From Salmonirosea aquatica (GTDB lineage Bacteria; Bacteroidota; Bacteroidia; Cytophagales; Spirosomataceae): a stretch of DNA of 64,000 nucleotides. Every line of letters begins with the position of its first letter. Within the stretch, counting starts at the first letter, position 1. The stretch lies in assembly GCF_009296315.1 (NCBI RefSeq), contig NZ_WHLY01000002.1:1860001-1924000 (forward strand). Direction: 5' to 3'. This document shows positions 33,771 through 42,776 of this stretch, in pieces. The notes under the pieces are model-generated. The model was not told where the DNA came from, did not search any database, and saw nothing but the letters and a program-made list of their open reading frames with translations. The position numbers were made by a program, and so were the translations under genes.

Positions 33771-34244
33771 CTACCTTAAATGTGAACGCAGAATCCAGGC
33801 CATTTTTTCGTGCTCCTCCATCAGGCCCGTGATAAAATCGCTCGTACCCTGATCCTTATATTCTTCCGCAATGGGAACGATGATTTTCCGCATCTCCGTA
33901 ATGATGGTATTGTGGTCTTCGTTGAGTTCCTTGATGAAGCCCAGGCTGTCGTTGGTTTCATGGATCATTTCGGTCAGATGCGTCAGTTCCAGAAACTGCT
34001 TCAGGGTAGCCGGGGTATAGTGTCCCAGGAAACGAATACGCTCGGCCAACCGATCGAACATATCAGCCAATTGGTTGTACTGTTTTTCAAAAAACAGGTG
34101 CTTGTCATAGAAGTCGGCACCTTCCACATTCCAGTGCGCGTTGCGGGTTTTGGTATATAGTACAAATTCGTCGGCCAGGATGGCGTGCAGATGCTCGGCT
34201 ACGGCCTGACGGTTTTTATCGGTAATGCCAATTGTTGTTTTCAT
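33771..34244 (-). CDS. dps: Dps-family ferritin-like DNA-protection protein
   Basis: A 157-residue Dps protein. The ferroxidase signature is clear: N-A-H-W-N-V-E-G-A-D-F-Y near residue 38, then the helix F-F-E-K-Q-Y-N-Q-L-A-D-M-F-D-R-L-A-E-R-I, which supplies the D and E iron ligands. Dps proteins form 12-subunit shells that oxidise iron with hydrogen peroxide and protect DNA. ATG at 34244 (M-K-T-T-I-G-I) is preferred; an earlier in-frame ATG would add 14 residues. It converges with the NmrA-like gene across a terminator. Confidence 0.92.
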   Translation of the reverse strand: MKTTIGITDKNRQAVAEHLHAILADEFVLYTKTRNAHWNVEGADFYDKHLFFEKQYNQLADMFDRLAERIRFLGHYTPATLKQFLELTHLTEMIHETNDSLGFIKELNEDHNTIITEMRKIIVPIAEEYKDQGTSDFITGLMEEHEKMAWILRSHLR

Positions 34245-34406
34245 GCTTTTTGTTGGGGAAAGATGGTTATTATGGAAAATGTACAAGCTATTAGGGCTCT
34301 TTTATTTTAACACCAGCCAGCTCAAAATGTTGATACTTTCAAATTAAAATTCACTTAAAAGACTTCCTAAACCAGAGCAGCCCCTTCCCTGCATACTAAG
34401 AATCTT

Positions 34407-36122
34407 TTACAGATTCCCCTTCCGCATTTCCTGCACGGCGTGGTCAGCCGCCCGTGCCGTGATCGCCATGTAGGTAAGTGATGGATTTTGGGTAGCCGTT
34501 GACACCATGCAGGCTCCGTCGGTCACCAGTACATTGGGTACCGCGTGTAGCTGGTTCCATTTGTTGAGCAACGAGGTTTTGGGGTCATATCCCATGCGGG
34601 CTCCGCCCATTTCGTGGTTTTCGCTGCCGGGGTTTCGCATCGTGTCCGATGTTTTGATGTTGGTAAAACCGGCCTTCGTGAACATTTCGGTGAATTGCTC
34701 GTAGAAATCCTGCACCATTTTGCGGTCATTGTCATCAAAATCAACCGACATACGGAGCAGCGGAATATCCCAGTCGTCTTTCAACGTCGGGTGCAGCTGG
34801 ATAAAATTGCTCTCCTTGGTCAACGTCTCGCCCATCATTTGGGCCCCTATGTTCCAGCCGCCCCGCTCGGGCGCCAACAGGTTTTGCTTCAAATCTTCAC
34901 CCAACAGGCCCGCGTTGGAATTCCCATTTTTCGAAGATCCGAACGACGTAGCGTAGCCACGCAGGAAATCGGTTTCCTGCTTGAAAACATTCCGGAAGCG
35001 GGGTACGTAGCCGCCGGTCGGTCGGCGCCCGTCAGTAGTGGAATCGTGAAAACCGTCGTACTCCGCACTCACGCGGCCCCGGTAGTTGTGGAAGCCGATG
35101 TACTTTCCCAGAACACCACTGTCGTTGCCCAAGCCCCTGGGAAAGCGATTTGAAGTTGAGTTGAGCAGGACCAGGTTGGAATTGATGGCCGAAGCATTCA
35201 GAAAAATGACCTTAGCATAGTATTCCATCATTTCTTTAGTATTCGTATCCACTACCCTTACCCCCACGGCCCGCTGTTTTTTCTCGTCGTAAATGATCGA
35301 ATGCACCACCGACTGAGGCATTAGGGTCATTTTTCCGGTTTTCATGGCCCAGGGTAGCGTAGACGAATTGGTACTGAAATATCCCCCGAATGGACACCCT
35401 CGCTGGCACATGACACGGTGCTGACACTTGGCCCTACCCTGGTCGTAGTGGATTTGCTGCGGCTCGGTGATGTGCGCACATCGACCCACAATAACCGGAC
35501 GGGTACCCTTGTAGTGCTTCGCCATTTGCTCGCTGAAATGCTTCTCCAGGCAGTTCATTTCATGGGCGGGCAGAAACTCACCGTCGGGTAGCTGGGGCAG
35601 GCCGTCCTTGTTGCCGGCTATCCCCGCAAATTTTTCCACGTAGCTGTACCACGGTGCCAGATCGGCATAGCGAATGGGCCAGTCGATGGCGAAGCCATCG
35701 CGGGCGGGGCCTTCAAAATCGTAGTCGGACCAACGCTGGGTTTGCCGCGCCCACAGTAGTGAGCGTCCGCCTACCTGATAGCCACGCATCCAGTCGAAGG
35801 GCTTATCCTGCACATAGGGATGCACTTTATCCTTCATTACGAAGTGCATGGCGTCCTCCCTGAAAATATAGTGCTTGCTGGCGATTGGGTTTTCCTGGCG
35901 CTGGGCCAGGGTAGGTTGGCCGAGATGCTCAAATTCCCAGGGCATCATGTTGGTGGTGGGGTAGTCCACATTGTGCTTCACATCGCGGCCCCGTTCCAGC
36001 ACAAGGGTACGCAGTCCTTTTTCGGTAAGTTCTTTGGCCGCCCAGCCTCCGCTGATGCCTGTGCCTATGACGATGGCGTCGAACGTACGCGCTTTAGCGG
36101 AATCTATATTCAGAAAAGACAT
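34407..36122 (-). CDS. GMC-family FAD oxidoreductase
   Basis: A 571-residue flavoprotein. The FAD motif is A-I-V-I-G-T-G-I-S-G-G-W-A-A-K-E-L (about 15-31), followed by L-V-L-E-R-G-R-D. The C-terminal active-site region has N-H-E-M-G-G-A-R-M-G and a GMC end T-Q-N-P-S-L-T-Y-M-A-I. A cysteine-rich stretch C-Q-H-R-V-M-C-Q-R-G-C-P-F-G near 225 resembles the gluconate/glucoside dehydrogenase-like branch of the family. It probably oxidises a sugar or polyol. In relatives a gluconate 2-dehydrogenase subunit 3 gene often precedes it; here none is seen. There is no obvious Tat signal, so location is uncertain. Confidence 0.85.
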   Translation of the reverse strand: MSFLNIDSAKARTFDAIVIGTGISGGWAAKELTEKGLRTLVLERGRDVKHNVDYPTTNMMPWEFEHLGQPTLAQRQENPIASKHYIFREDAMHFVMKDKVHPYVQDKPFDWMRGYQVGGRSLLWARQTQRWSDYDFEGPARDGFAIDWPIRYADLAPWYSYVEKFAGIAGNKDGLPQLPDGEFLPAHEMNCLEKHFSEQMAKHYKGTRPVIVGRCAHITEPQQIHYDQGRAKCQHRVMCQRGCPFGGYFSTNSSTLPWAMKTGKMTLMPQSVVHSIIYDEKKQRAVGVRVVDTNTKEMMEYYAKVIFLNASAINSNLVLLNSTSNRFPRGLGNDSGVLGKYIGFHNYRGRVSAEYDGFHDSTTDGRRPTGGYVPRFRNVFKQETDFLRGYATSFGSSKNGNSNAGLLGEDLKQNLLAPERGGWNIGAQMMGETLTKESNFIQLHPTLKDDWDIPLLRMSVDFDDNDRKMVQDFYEQFTEMFTKAGFTNIKTSDTMRNPGSENHEMGGARMGYDPKTSLLNKWNQLHAVPNVLVTDGACMVSTATQNPSLTYMAITARAADHAVQEMRKGNL

Positions 36123-36274
36123 TCTTGCTATGTTTTTTGTAAAAAAGGCAACGGAAAGACAAGCTACTCTATTGTCGGCTAAACTTTTGTTATCCGGAAG
36201 TAGTTGAAAATCCCGGCGATTCCAGTTCGGTTGCCCGGGAATTAACCGTACTTTTGGAAAATTTCTGTTAAAAT

Positions 36275-37488
36275 ATGGCTGCCAAACGTTCCGCTGCCCT
36301 CGGCTTCATTTTCGTTACTCTTCTCATTGATATTACGGGCATTGGTATTATCATCCCGGTACTTCCCACGCTCATTGCCGAACTCATCGGGGGTACCATG
36401 AGCCAGGCCGCCCGCTACGGGGGATGGCTGCTTTTTTCTTACGCTTTCGTGCAGTTTCTGTGCGCGCCCATCATTGGCGGACTGAGCGACCAGTACGGAC
36501 GGCGTCCGGTGCTGTTGGCTTCTCTGTTTGGTTTTGGGCTGGATTATCTGTTTCTGGCCTATGCACCTACTATTGCCTGGTTATTCGTCGGGCGAATCAT
36601 CGCGGGCATCATGGGGGCCAGCTTCACTACGGGGGCTGCCTACATCGCCGATGTAAGTACTCCTGAGAAACGCGCCCAGAACTTCGGATTGTTAGGCGCG
36701 GCCTTTGGCTTAGGCTTTATCATTGGCCCCGTAATCGGGGGTTTGCTGGGGCAGTATGGTTCGAGGGTACCCTTCCTCGCGGCGGCGGCGCTCTCGTTGC
36801 TCAACTGGCTGTACGGATTTTTTATCCTACCCGAGTCGCTCAAACCCGAAAATCGTCGTCCATTCAGCTGGAAACGCGCCAATCCGGCGGGTTCCCTGCG
36901 GCATCTGCGCAAATTTCCGGTCATATCGGGGCTGATCATCTCTCTGGTATTGGTGTACATCGCCTCGCACGCGGTACAAAGTGTGTGGTCGTACTATACG
37001 ATGGAAAAATTCACTTGGCACGAGGCGCAGGTAGGCTACTCGCTGGGTGCAGTAGGTCTGTTGAGTGCCATCGTGCAGGGAGGCCTGATCCGGGTCATTA
37101 TTCCGAAACTGGGCCGCGAGCGCAGTGTGTATATAGGACTCCTGCTCTATTCGATCGGTTTTACGCTATTCGCTTTTGCCTCAAAAGGATGGATGATGTA
37201 CGTCTTCATGGTACCTTACATTCTGGGGGTATCGCCGGCCCGGCCATTCAGGGACTGATTTCGACAGAGGTACCCGCCAATGAACAGGGTGAATTACAGG
37301 GTGGGCTCACGAGCTTGCAGAGCGTGACCTCCATCATCGGCCCGCCGTTGATGACCGGGTTGTTTGCATACTTCACGCGGCACGATACGGCGCTGTACTT
37401 TCCGGGAGCACCCCTGCTGCTGGGAGCGATCATGACGCTGGTCAGTACGATTCTGGCCTGGCGAAGTTTTAGGCCAGTCAGCCAGTAG
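36275..37488 (+). pseudogene. TetA-like MFS transporter, broken by a one-base frameshift
   Basis: A 12-helix major facilitator of the TCR/TetA branch. Motif A is [14 protein letters not shown] near residue 68. The first frame ends at 37258 after [13 protein letters not shown]. The family continues in a second frame to 37488 with [13 protein letters not shown] and the last helices. The switch is at a run of five G (37225-37229), where six would restore one protein of about 404 residues. The gene is therefore either inactive or misread at that run. Drug efflux is known for the family; the substrate is unknown. Confidence 0.85.
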
Positions 37489-37510
37489 TGCCAGAAAAAT
37501 CTCCGAAATC

Positions 37511-38128
37511 TCAGGCCGTGTGGTGGTAGAGCAGGAAGAGAAACAGATACAGCCACAGCACATCCACAAAGTGCCAGTAGGTGGTCATGAGTTTTATCTT
37601 CAACTGGTTAGGCGGATTGACACTGTAGACGAAGGAGTCAATGTACGATTGATTTTTGGTAGCCTCCCGAAAAAGTACCCCCATAAAAATCAGCCCGCCC
37701 AGAATGTGCACAACGTGCAGTCCGGTAAGTAGGTACACAAAGCCTGCGGATGGATTGCCCCGCAGATGAAAACCCTGCTCGATCATGTGCAGCCAGCCAT
37801 AGCCCTGCATGCCCACAAACGCCATCCCCAGAAAAAGCGTAATACCCAGGCAGATACGATAAAGCGCGAAGCGCTCCTTTTGGAAAGCTTCTTTTGCCTC
37901 GTGCAGGCTGATGCTGCTCAGGATGATAACCACCGTGCTAAACCAGAAAATGCCCGGTAGGGGTGTTTCGTACCAATTGGGACCTACTTTGCGGACGATG
38001 TAAATCCCCAGCAGTACTGTAAAAATGAGTACGCTGCCCACAATGCCCAACCACAACAAAAAGTGCAGGGGTTCACGGCGCTTGGTGAATAGATTTTCCC
38101 CGGAACGGGTGGTCGGTCTCGTAGGCAT
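37511..38128 (-). CDS. Cytochrome c oxidase subunit III-like protein
   Basis: Heme-copper oxidase subunit III family, about 205 residues from the ATG at 38128 (an in-frame ATG at 38146 is also possible). Five hydrophobic helices are visible, with L-S-S-I-S-L-H-E-A near 77 and L-L-T-G-L-H-V-V-H-I-L-G-G near 135, the typical G-x-H-x-x-H-V motif region. The end reads Y-W-H-F-V-D-V-L-W-L-Y-L-F-L, a strong subunit III signature. It would belong to a terminal oxidase or alternative complex, but no other oxidase gene is nearby, so it is a detached copy. It follows ispE on the same strand. Confidence 0.88.
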   Translation of the reverse strand: MPTRPTTRSGENLFTKRREPLHFLLWLGIVGSVLIFTVLLGIYIVRKVGPNWYETPLPGIFWFSTVVIILSSISLHEAKEAFQKERFALYRICLGITLFLGMAFVGMQGYGWLHMIEQGFHLRGNPSAGFVYLLTGLHVVHILGGLIFMGVLFREATKNQSYIDSFVYSVNPPNQLKIKLMTTYWHFVDVLWLYLFLFLLYHHTA

Positions 38129-38215
38129 GGCAATATTTTTTCTCACTCCTTATCCAAGCGAGGGTCGCACTAAAAACGTACCATACCTGATTTTCTGTAT
38201 AGGTACCCTGTCTGG

Positions 38216-39025
38216 CTAAGAAAGCTCTCCTTCCCAAACGGTGGAATTCCCGAAATTGTTCGAGGTATCGATCGGCTCATCGAATATTCCGTACAGCGTA
38301 GAGCCCGACCCGCTCATGCTGGCGTAATGCGCCCCCAAACCGTAGAGCTTTTGCTTATATTCATCCAGAACGGGGTACTTCGGAAACAGGCTTTCTTCAA
38401 AATCATTTACGACCTGCCCTTTCCACTGATCGAGTGGTTGCTGCAGGAGCTTCCGCAAATCCGTGTCAGGCTTTCGGGGCGTTATGCCTGCGTAAGCTTC
38501 GGCCGTGGAGATATGCAGGCCCGGATTGACCAGGACGACCCATTTCCCGGTCAGTCGCAGGGCAATTTCTTCAAATTGATCGCCCTTGCCGAAGCAGTAC
38601 ATCGGTTTGTTTTCAATAAAAAAAGCACAGTCGCTTCCGAGGGTACGGGCGTAATCCTGCTGCTGCCCGGTGGATAAATTCAGGGAGAATTGCTGGTTCA
38701 GGGCCCTGATGGTGAATGCGGCATCCGCCGAACCTCCACCCAGACCGGCCCCGATCGGAACAGCCTTGAGCAGGTGGATGTGTACCGGAGGCAGATCATA
38801 CTCCTCCGCCAGCAGATGATAGGCCCTCAGGCATAGATTGGTTCCTTCCGCTCCCGGAATAGGTAGGCCCGAGGCCTCGAACATTACTTGCTGGGCGGGC
38901 AAAATTTCCAGCGCATCGGCCCAACCAACGGGATAAAAGCAGGAGGCGAGGTTGTGAAAGCCATCGGAACGCTTCTCCAGGATGTTGAGCCCGATGTTGA
39001 TCTTAGCATTGGGAAAGAGAACCAT
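38216..39025 (-). CDS. ispE: 4-diphosphocytidyl-2-C-methyl-D-erythritol kinase
   Basis: A GHMP kinase of 269 residues that phosphorylates CDP-methylerythritol in the MEP isoprenoid pathway. It starts F-P-N-A-K-I-N-I-G-L-N-I, with Lys8. The ATP loop is P-I-G-A-G-L-G-G-G-S-A-D-A-A at 90-103, a near-perfect IspE motif. G-S-D-C-A-F-F holds the catalytic Asp, and M-S-G-S-G-S-T-L-Y is the third GHMP motif. Length and motifs fit. It lies about 90 bases upstream of the oxidase subunit gene, with no functional link apparent. Confidence 0.94.
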   Translation of the reverse strand: MVLFPNAKINIGLNILEKRSDGFHNLASCFYPVGWADALEILPAQQVMFEASGLPIPGAEGTNLCLRAYHLLAEEYDLPPVHIHLLKAVPIGAGLGGGSADAAFTIRALNQQFSLNLSTGQQQDYARTLGSDCAFFIENKPMYCFGKGDQFEEIALRLTGKWVVLVNPGLHISTAEAYAGITPRKPDTDLRKLLQQPLDQWKGQVVNDFEESLFPKYPVLDEYKQKLYGLGAHYASMSGSGSTLYGIFDEPIDTSNNFGNSTVWEGELS

Positions 39026-39113
39026 TATTTTGTGAACAGACGATTGGTAACGATTCTTAGCAGTTTTTCAGCTTGCACTGGCCATGAAATCCAATTTATG
39101 CCCTTATACTTAC

Positions 39114-41600
39114 TCATTTAATATACAATACTTTGAATTCGGTACGGCGGTTGCGCTGGTGTTCTTCTTCAGTACATAGTACCCCGTCTTTACAATTATT
39201 GAGCAATTGGGTTTCTCCGTATCCAATGGCCGTTAGCCGGTTGCGGGCAATTCCCTTGGAAGCCATATAGTTCAGGGCAGCTTTGGCCCGGCGTTCCGAG
39301 AGGATTTGGTTTGTCTTTGCATCGCCCTGGCTATCCGTATGGGAGCCGATCTCTATTCTCAGGGAGGGGTACTTTTGCATGGTAGCCACCATTTTGTCCA
39401 GTTCCCGGGCAGCATCCGGCCTTACCTCCCATTTTCCCGAATCGTAGTTGATATTATCCAACGTCACCAAGTCCCCCGCCTTGATCATCATCAGGTTAGC
39501 CGAAACTAATTTTGGGATCGATTTTTCCGGAATTTTCCTGATTGCGCTGGTATTGGTACCATACAGCGGTTTGGAGGCTACCAGTGTATAATCGCAGCCT
39601 TCCACAAGTTCGAACCGAAACCGACCGGACGGACCGGTCACGGTTTGTTTGATTTGTCCGTCACATTCGTTTTTCAGTGTGATTCGCACGCCATCCAACG
39701 GTTTCTTGTCCGCCTCGCCCGTCACGGTACCGCGCAGCGTAGAAGCGGTAATGGCATCTTCGCTTTCCCAGTCGCCGTCATCGGAGCCCATTGTGATGCG
39801 CGAGGGCGCACTTGGAGCAGTGACGCTCAGCTTGATCAACGAAGCACCCAGTTGGGTGGGTTTGTCGTCGGTAAGTTCGGCCGTGGAGAATCCCAGGTTA
39901 CTGGTCAGGTAGCCATCCCGGGCAATTTCAAACATAAAATCGTTTTCAGCTTCCAGACACAGGTTGACCAGTCCGGTGGCATCTGTAGCCAACACCTGCG
40001 GATCACCGCCTTCCCCGCGCGCCCTTACGGTAATCATGGCGCTGTCGAGGGGTACCGAAGTAGCGTCGTCGAATACGCGTATGGTCAAATTACGACAACC
40101 GAACAAGGAACTCTCGCGCACAAAGCGAAACAGGTCATCGTCGCCATTCAGCCGATTGCTGCTGAAATAACCCGTGGAACGGCTACCGTCCGTAATCAGG
40201 CCGAAATCATCGGTTTTAGAATTGATCGGAGCGTCCAGGTGCACGACGGCGGGCGTATCTCCCCCGGTAGCCAGCGGGGCAAAGTAAATGTCTAATCCGC
40301 CCATTCCCCCGGGCCGGCCATTGGAGGCGAAGTACAGGTTGTCGTTTTCATCCATGAACGGAAACATCTCATCGCCTTTGGTATTGATCTCACTACCTAG
40401 ATTGACCGGTGCCGACCAGGTGCCGTTATCCAGGCGCGACACATAAATGTCTGTGCCGCCTTTCCCACCCGGACGGTCTGACACAAAATAGAGCGACTTA
40501 CCATCGCGACTGAGCGCCGGATGCCCCGTGGAGTACTCATCACTGTTGAAAGGCATTTCCTTTACATCAGTCCATACCCCATCGCGCAGTTCAGCGGTAT
40601 ATAGTTTCAGTTTGTTTACATTATCGCTGCTTTTCCTGGATTTGCCCTCATTATAATTGTTGCGGGTAAAATAGATCGTATTCCCATCGGCCGAGAACGT
40701 GAGTGGGCCCTCATGGTACTTGGTGTTCAGTTCTTTGCTAAATTCTCCCGCAATTTGTGCTTTGGTACCTCTCCCTAGACCCAGGCTTTCCGAAAAGCTA
40801 ACGGGTGCAAAGTTGGCGGCGGTGCGGGAGTCGTTGGCAGTTGAAGCGGTGTAGGTATCGCGTCCCAGGCGGCGGTTAGCCGGATTGGCTCCGCCCGCCG
40901 AAGCGACCGGACGAGCCGTCGACACAGTACCATCTGCCGCCAGGGTACCTGTAGCATCAATGGCGGTTCGATCGGGAACATAAAGAAGATTGAGGTACCC
41001 TTTATCGGGTGATGAAGAGGCTCCGCTTGCTCCTTTGCCTCCCACATAGACCAACCCCTGCCGGAAGTAGGCCGGACTGAACTCAGCGTTGGAGGTATTG
41101 AGCGACAGGGTTTCGACCCGGTAGGTTACTTTGGCTTTTCCAGAGGCAGTACCCGAACTCAAGGGTACCACAGCCGGGGTGGACTTTATCGATTCGTAAC
41201 GGGTGTACATATCCTGGGCTTCCGAAAGCTTTCCATTGTGAGCCAGAGCCTGGGCGTAGTAAAGGTAGGCGTTCCGGTTGGTTTCGGCGGGTTCGCCCAT
41301 TTCCAGGAGTTCGCGAAAATGGCTTTCGGCTTTGGCAAAATCCCCTAGCTTCTGGTAAGAGTACCCCAGGTTGTACAGCACATTTTTTTTTATTTCATCG
41401 GACAAGGAATTGTCTTTCAGCAATTCGGAGTAGCGTTGGGCTGCGTTGGGGTAATCCTGTGCGTAAAAAGAACGATCTGCCTGCTGTTTTGGGATTTCTG
41501 ACTGTGCGTAACCGGGAAGCGCCTCAAGCAATAAGCAGGCCACAACTAACCGGCACAATCGGTAGAACCGACTGTCCTTAAGACATGCGGGAAGTTTCAT
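39114..41600 (-). CDS. PorE-like OmpA-family protein with TPR and PD40 repeats
   Basis: An outer-membrane-associated protein of about 828 residues. The order is a signal peptide (from ATG 41600, ending G-Y-A-Q), TPR repeats (about 40-145), a PD40 beta-propeller (about 280-500, with S-D-R-P-G-G-K-G-G-T-D-I-Y and S-N-G-R-P-G-G-M-G-G-L-D-I-Y), a carboxypeptidase-regulatory-like beta domain (about 630-700) and a C-terminal OmpA domain with I-E-I-G-S-H-T-D-S-Q-G and R-R-A-K-A-A-L-N-Y. This set matches PorE of the type IX secretion system, which anchors the machine to peptidoglycan. Related proteins of other function have the same layout, so the exact name is left open. Confidence 0.85.
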   Translation of the reverse strand: MKLPACLKDSRFYRLCRLVVACLLLEALPGYAQSEIPKQQADRSFYAQDYPNAAQRYSELLKDNSLSDEIKKNVLYNLGYSYQKLGDFAKAESHFRELLEMGEPAETNRNAYLYYAQALAHNGKLSEAQDMYTRYESIKSTPAVVPLSSGTASGKAKVTYRVETLSLNTSNAEFSPAYFRQGLVYVGGKGASGASSSPDKGYLNLLYVPDRTAIDATGTLAADGTVSTARPVASAGGANPANRRLGRDTYTASTANDSRTAANFAPVSFSESLGLGRGTKAQIAGEFSKELNTKYHEGPLTFSADGNTIYFTRNNYNEGKSRKSSDNVNKLKLYTAELRDGVWTDVKEMPFNSDEYSTGHPALSRDGKSLYFVSDRPGGKGGTDIYVSRLDNGTWSAPVNLGSEINTKGDEMFPFMDENDNLYFASNGRPGGMGGLDIYFAPLATGGDTPAVVHLDAPINSKTDDFGLITDGSRSTGYFSSNRLNGDDDLFRFVRESSLFGCRNLTIRVFDDATSVPLDSAMITVRARGEGGDPQVLATDATGLVNLCLEAENDFMFEIARDGYLTSNLGFSTAELTDDKPTQLGASLIKLSVTAPSAPSRITMGSDDGDWESEDAITASTLRGTVTGEADKKPLDGVRITLKNECDGQIKQTVTGPSGRFRFELVEGCDYTLVASKPLYGTNTSAIRKIPEKSIPKLVSANLMMIKAGDLVTLDNINYDSGKWEVRPDAARELDKMVATMQKYPSLRIEIGSHTDSQGDAKTNQILSERRAKAALNYMASKGIARNRLTAIGYGETQLLNNCKDGVLCTEEEHQRNRRTEFKVLYIK

Positions 41601-41876
41601 AAATACGGGCATTTAATGTGTGTTAGTCTAGCGCCAGGTATCGTAATGTATGATAGTCTAGTGTGTGTTGGCTAAATTATTCTACTTAAAATCAGGATGA
41701 TACCAGCTATTTTGAACCGAATCCATTAATTTAGGTAGTGCCTAGGTATAACTACATTCAATTCTGGGTTTGCGCAATTTGAATATATAACATAAATCGT
41801 GCCACCCTTGATTATGCGTAGAAATCAGAAGTATCCGGCTTTTACCCATTCAATCTTCTAAAACTACCCCAACCGG

Positions 41877-42701
41877 ATGCTCAAGAACAAAACGGTTTTT
41901 ATCACCGGCGGAAGCCGGGGCATTGGCCTGGCCATTGCCGTACGCCTCGCGCAGGAAGGAGCGAATATAGTCATTGCCGCCAAAACTGCCGAACCGCATC
42001 CCAAGCTTCCCGGCACGATCCATACGGCCGCGGCCGAAATTGAAGCCGCCGGAGGCCGGGCCCTACCCCTGCAAGTGGATATACGGGATGAGGAAGCCGT
42101 TCAGGCCGCCATAAACGAAGTCGTGGGTACCTTTGGGGGAATCGATATCCTGATCAACAATGCCAGCGCCATCAGCCTTACACCTACCCTGCAAACGGAC
42201 ATGAAGCGCTATGATCTGATGCACCATATCAACACCCGGGGTACCTTCCTGACCAGTAAACTCTGTTTGCCCCACTTATTGAAATCCGAGAATCCGCACG
42301 TACTTAACCTGTCGCCCCCACTGAACATGGAAACGCGCTGGTTTGCGCCGCACGTAGCCTATACCATGGCCAAATTCGGTATGAGCATGTGCGTACTGGG
42401 GATGGCCGGGGAATTCAAAAAACAGGGAGTGGCTTTTAACGCGCTGTGGCCGCGCACCACCATTGCCACCGCCGCCGTGCAGAATCTGCTGGGCGGCGAC
42501 CAGCTCATGCGCCGCAGCCGCATGCCTGAAATCATGGCCGACGCGGCTTACCATATTCTGAGCCGCCCCAGCCGCGAATGCACCGGTAACTTTTTCGTAG
42601 ATGAAGAGGTACTAAAAGCCGAAGGTATCACGGATTTTGGCAAGTACCGCGTGGACACCAACCTAAGCGATGAGGACCTTATGCCAGACTTCTTTTTATG
42701 A
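41877..42701 (+). CDS. SDR-family oxidoreductase (HSDL2-like)
   Basis: A classical short-chain dehydrogenase of 274 residues. The cofactor motif is T-G-G-S-R-G-I-G-L-A-I at 10-20, then N-N-A-S-A near 95. The expected Ser of the active site lies in L-N-L-S-P-P, and the YxxxK pair is A-Y-T-M-A-K near 166. Y-T-M-A-K together with N-x-L-W-P-R-T marks the branch related to hydroxysteroid dehydrogenase-like protein 2. The substrate is unknown; a hydroxyacyl or steroid-like alcohol is usual for the branch. It is alone, about 280 bases from the PorE-like gene, and converges with the M28 peptidase. Confidence 0.88.
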   Translation: MLKNKTVFITGGSRGIGLAIAVRLAQEGANIVIAAKTAEPHPKLPGTIHTAAAEIEAAGGRALPLQVDIRDEEAVQAAINEVVGTFGGIDILINNASAISLTPTLQTDMKRYDLMHHINTRGTFLTSKLCLPHLLKSENPHVLNLSPPLNMETRWFAPHVAYTMAKFGMSMCVLGMAGEFKKQGVAFNALWPRTTIATAAVQNLLGGDQLMRRSRMPEIMADAAYHILSRPSRECTGNFFVDEEVLKAEGITDFGKYRVDTNLSDEDLMPDFFL

Positions 42702-42704
42702 ATT

Positions 42705-42766
42705 GTGAATGAGTGATTGGGTATATTTTCTTGCGTACACAAGAAGTACATTCACAACTCATTCAC
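42705..42766. terminator. Two-part hairpin between convergent genes
   Basis: GTGAATGAGT (42705-42714) pairs with ACTCATTCAC (42757-42766), and inside it TTCTTG (42728-42733) pairs with CAAGAA (42740-42745). It lies between the stops of the SDR and the M28 peptidase. The left part (AATTGTGAATGAGTGA from 42701) is one base different from a segment before nuoL (59498-59513), so it also belongs to a dispersed repeat family. Confidence 0.5.
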
Positions 42767-42776
42767 CGGTATACCC

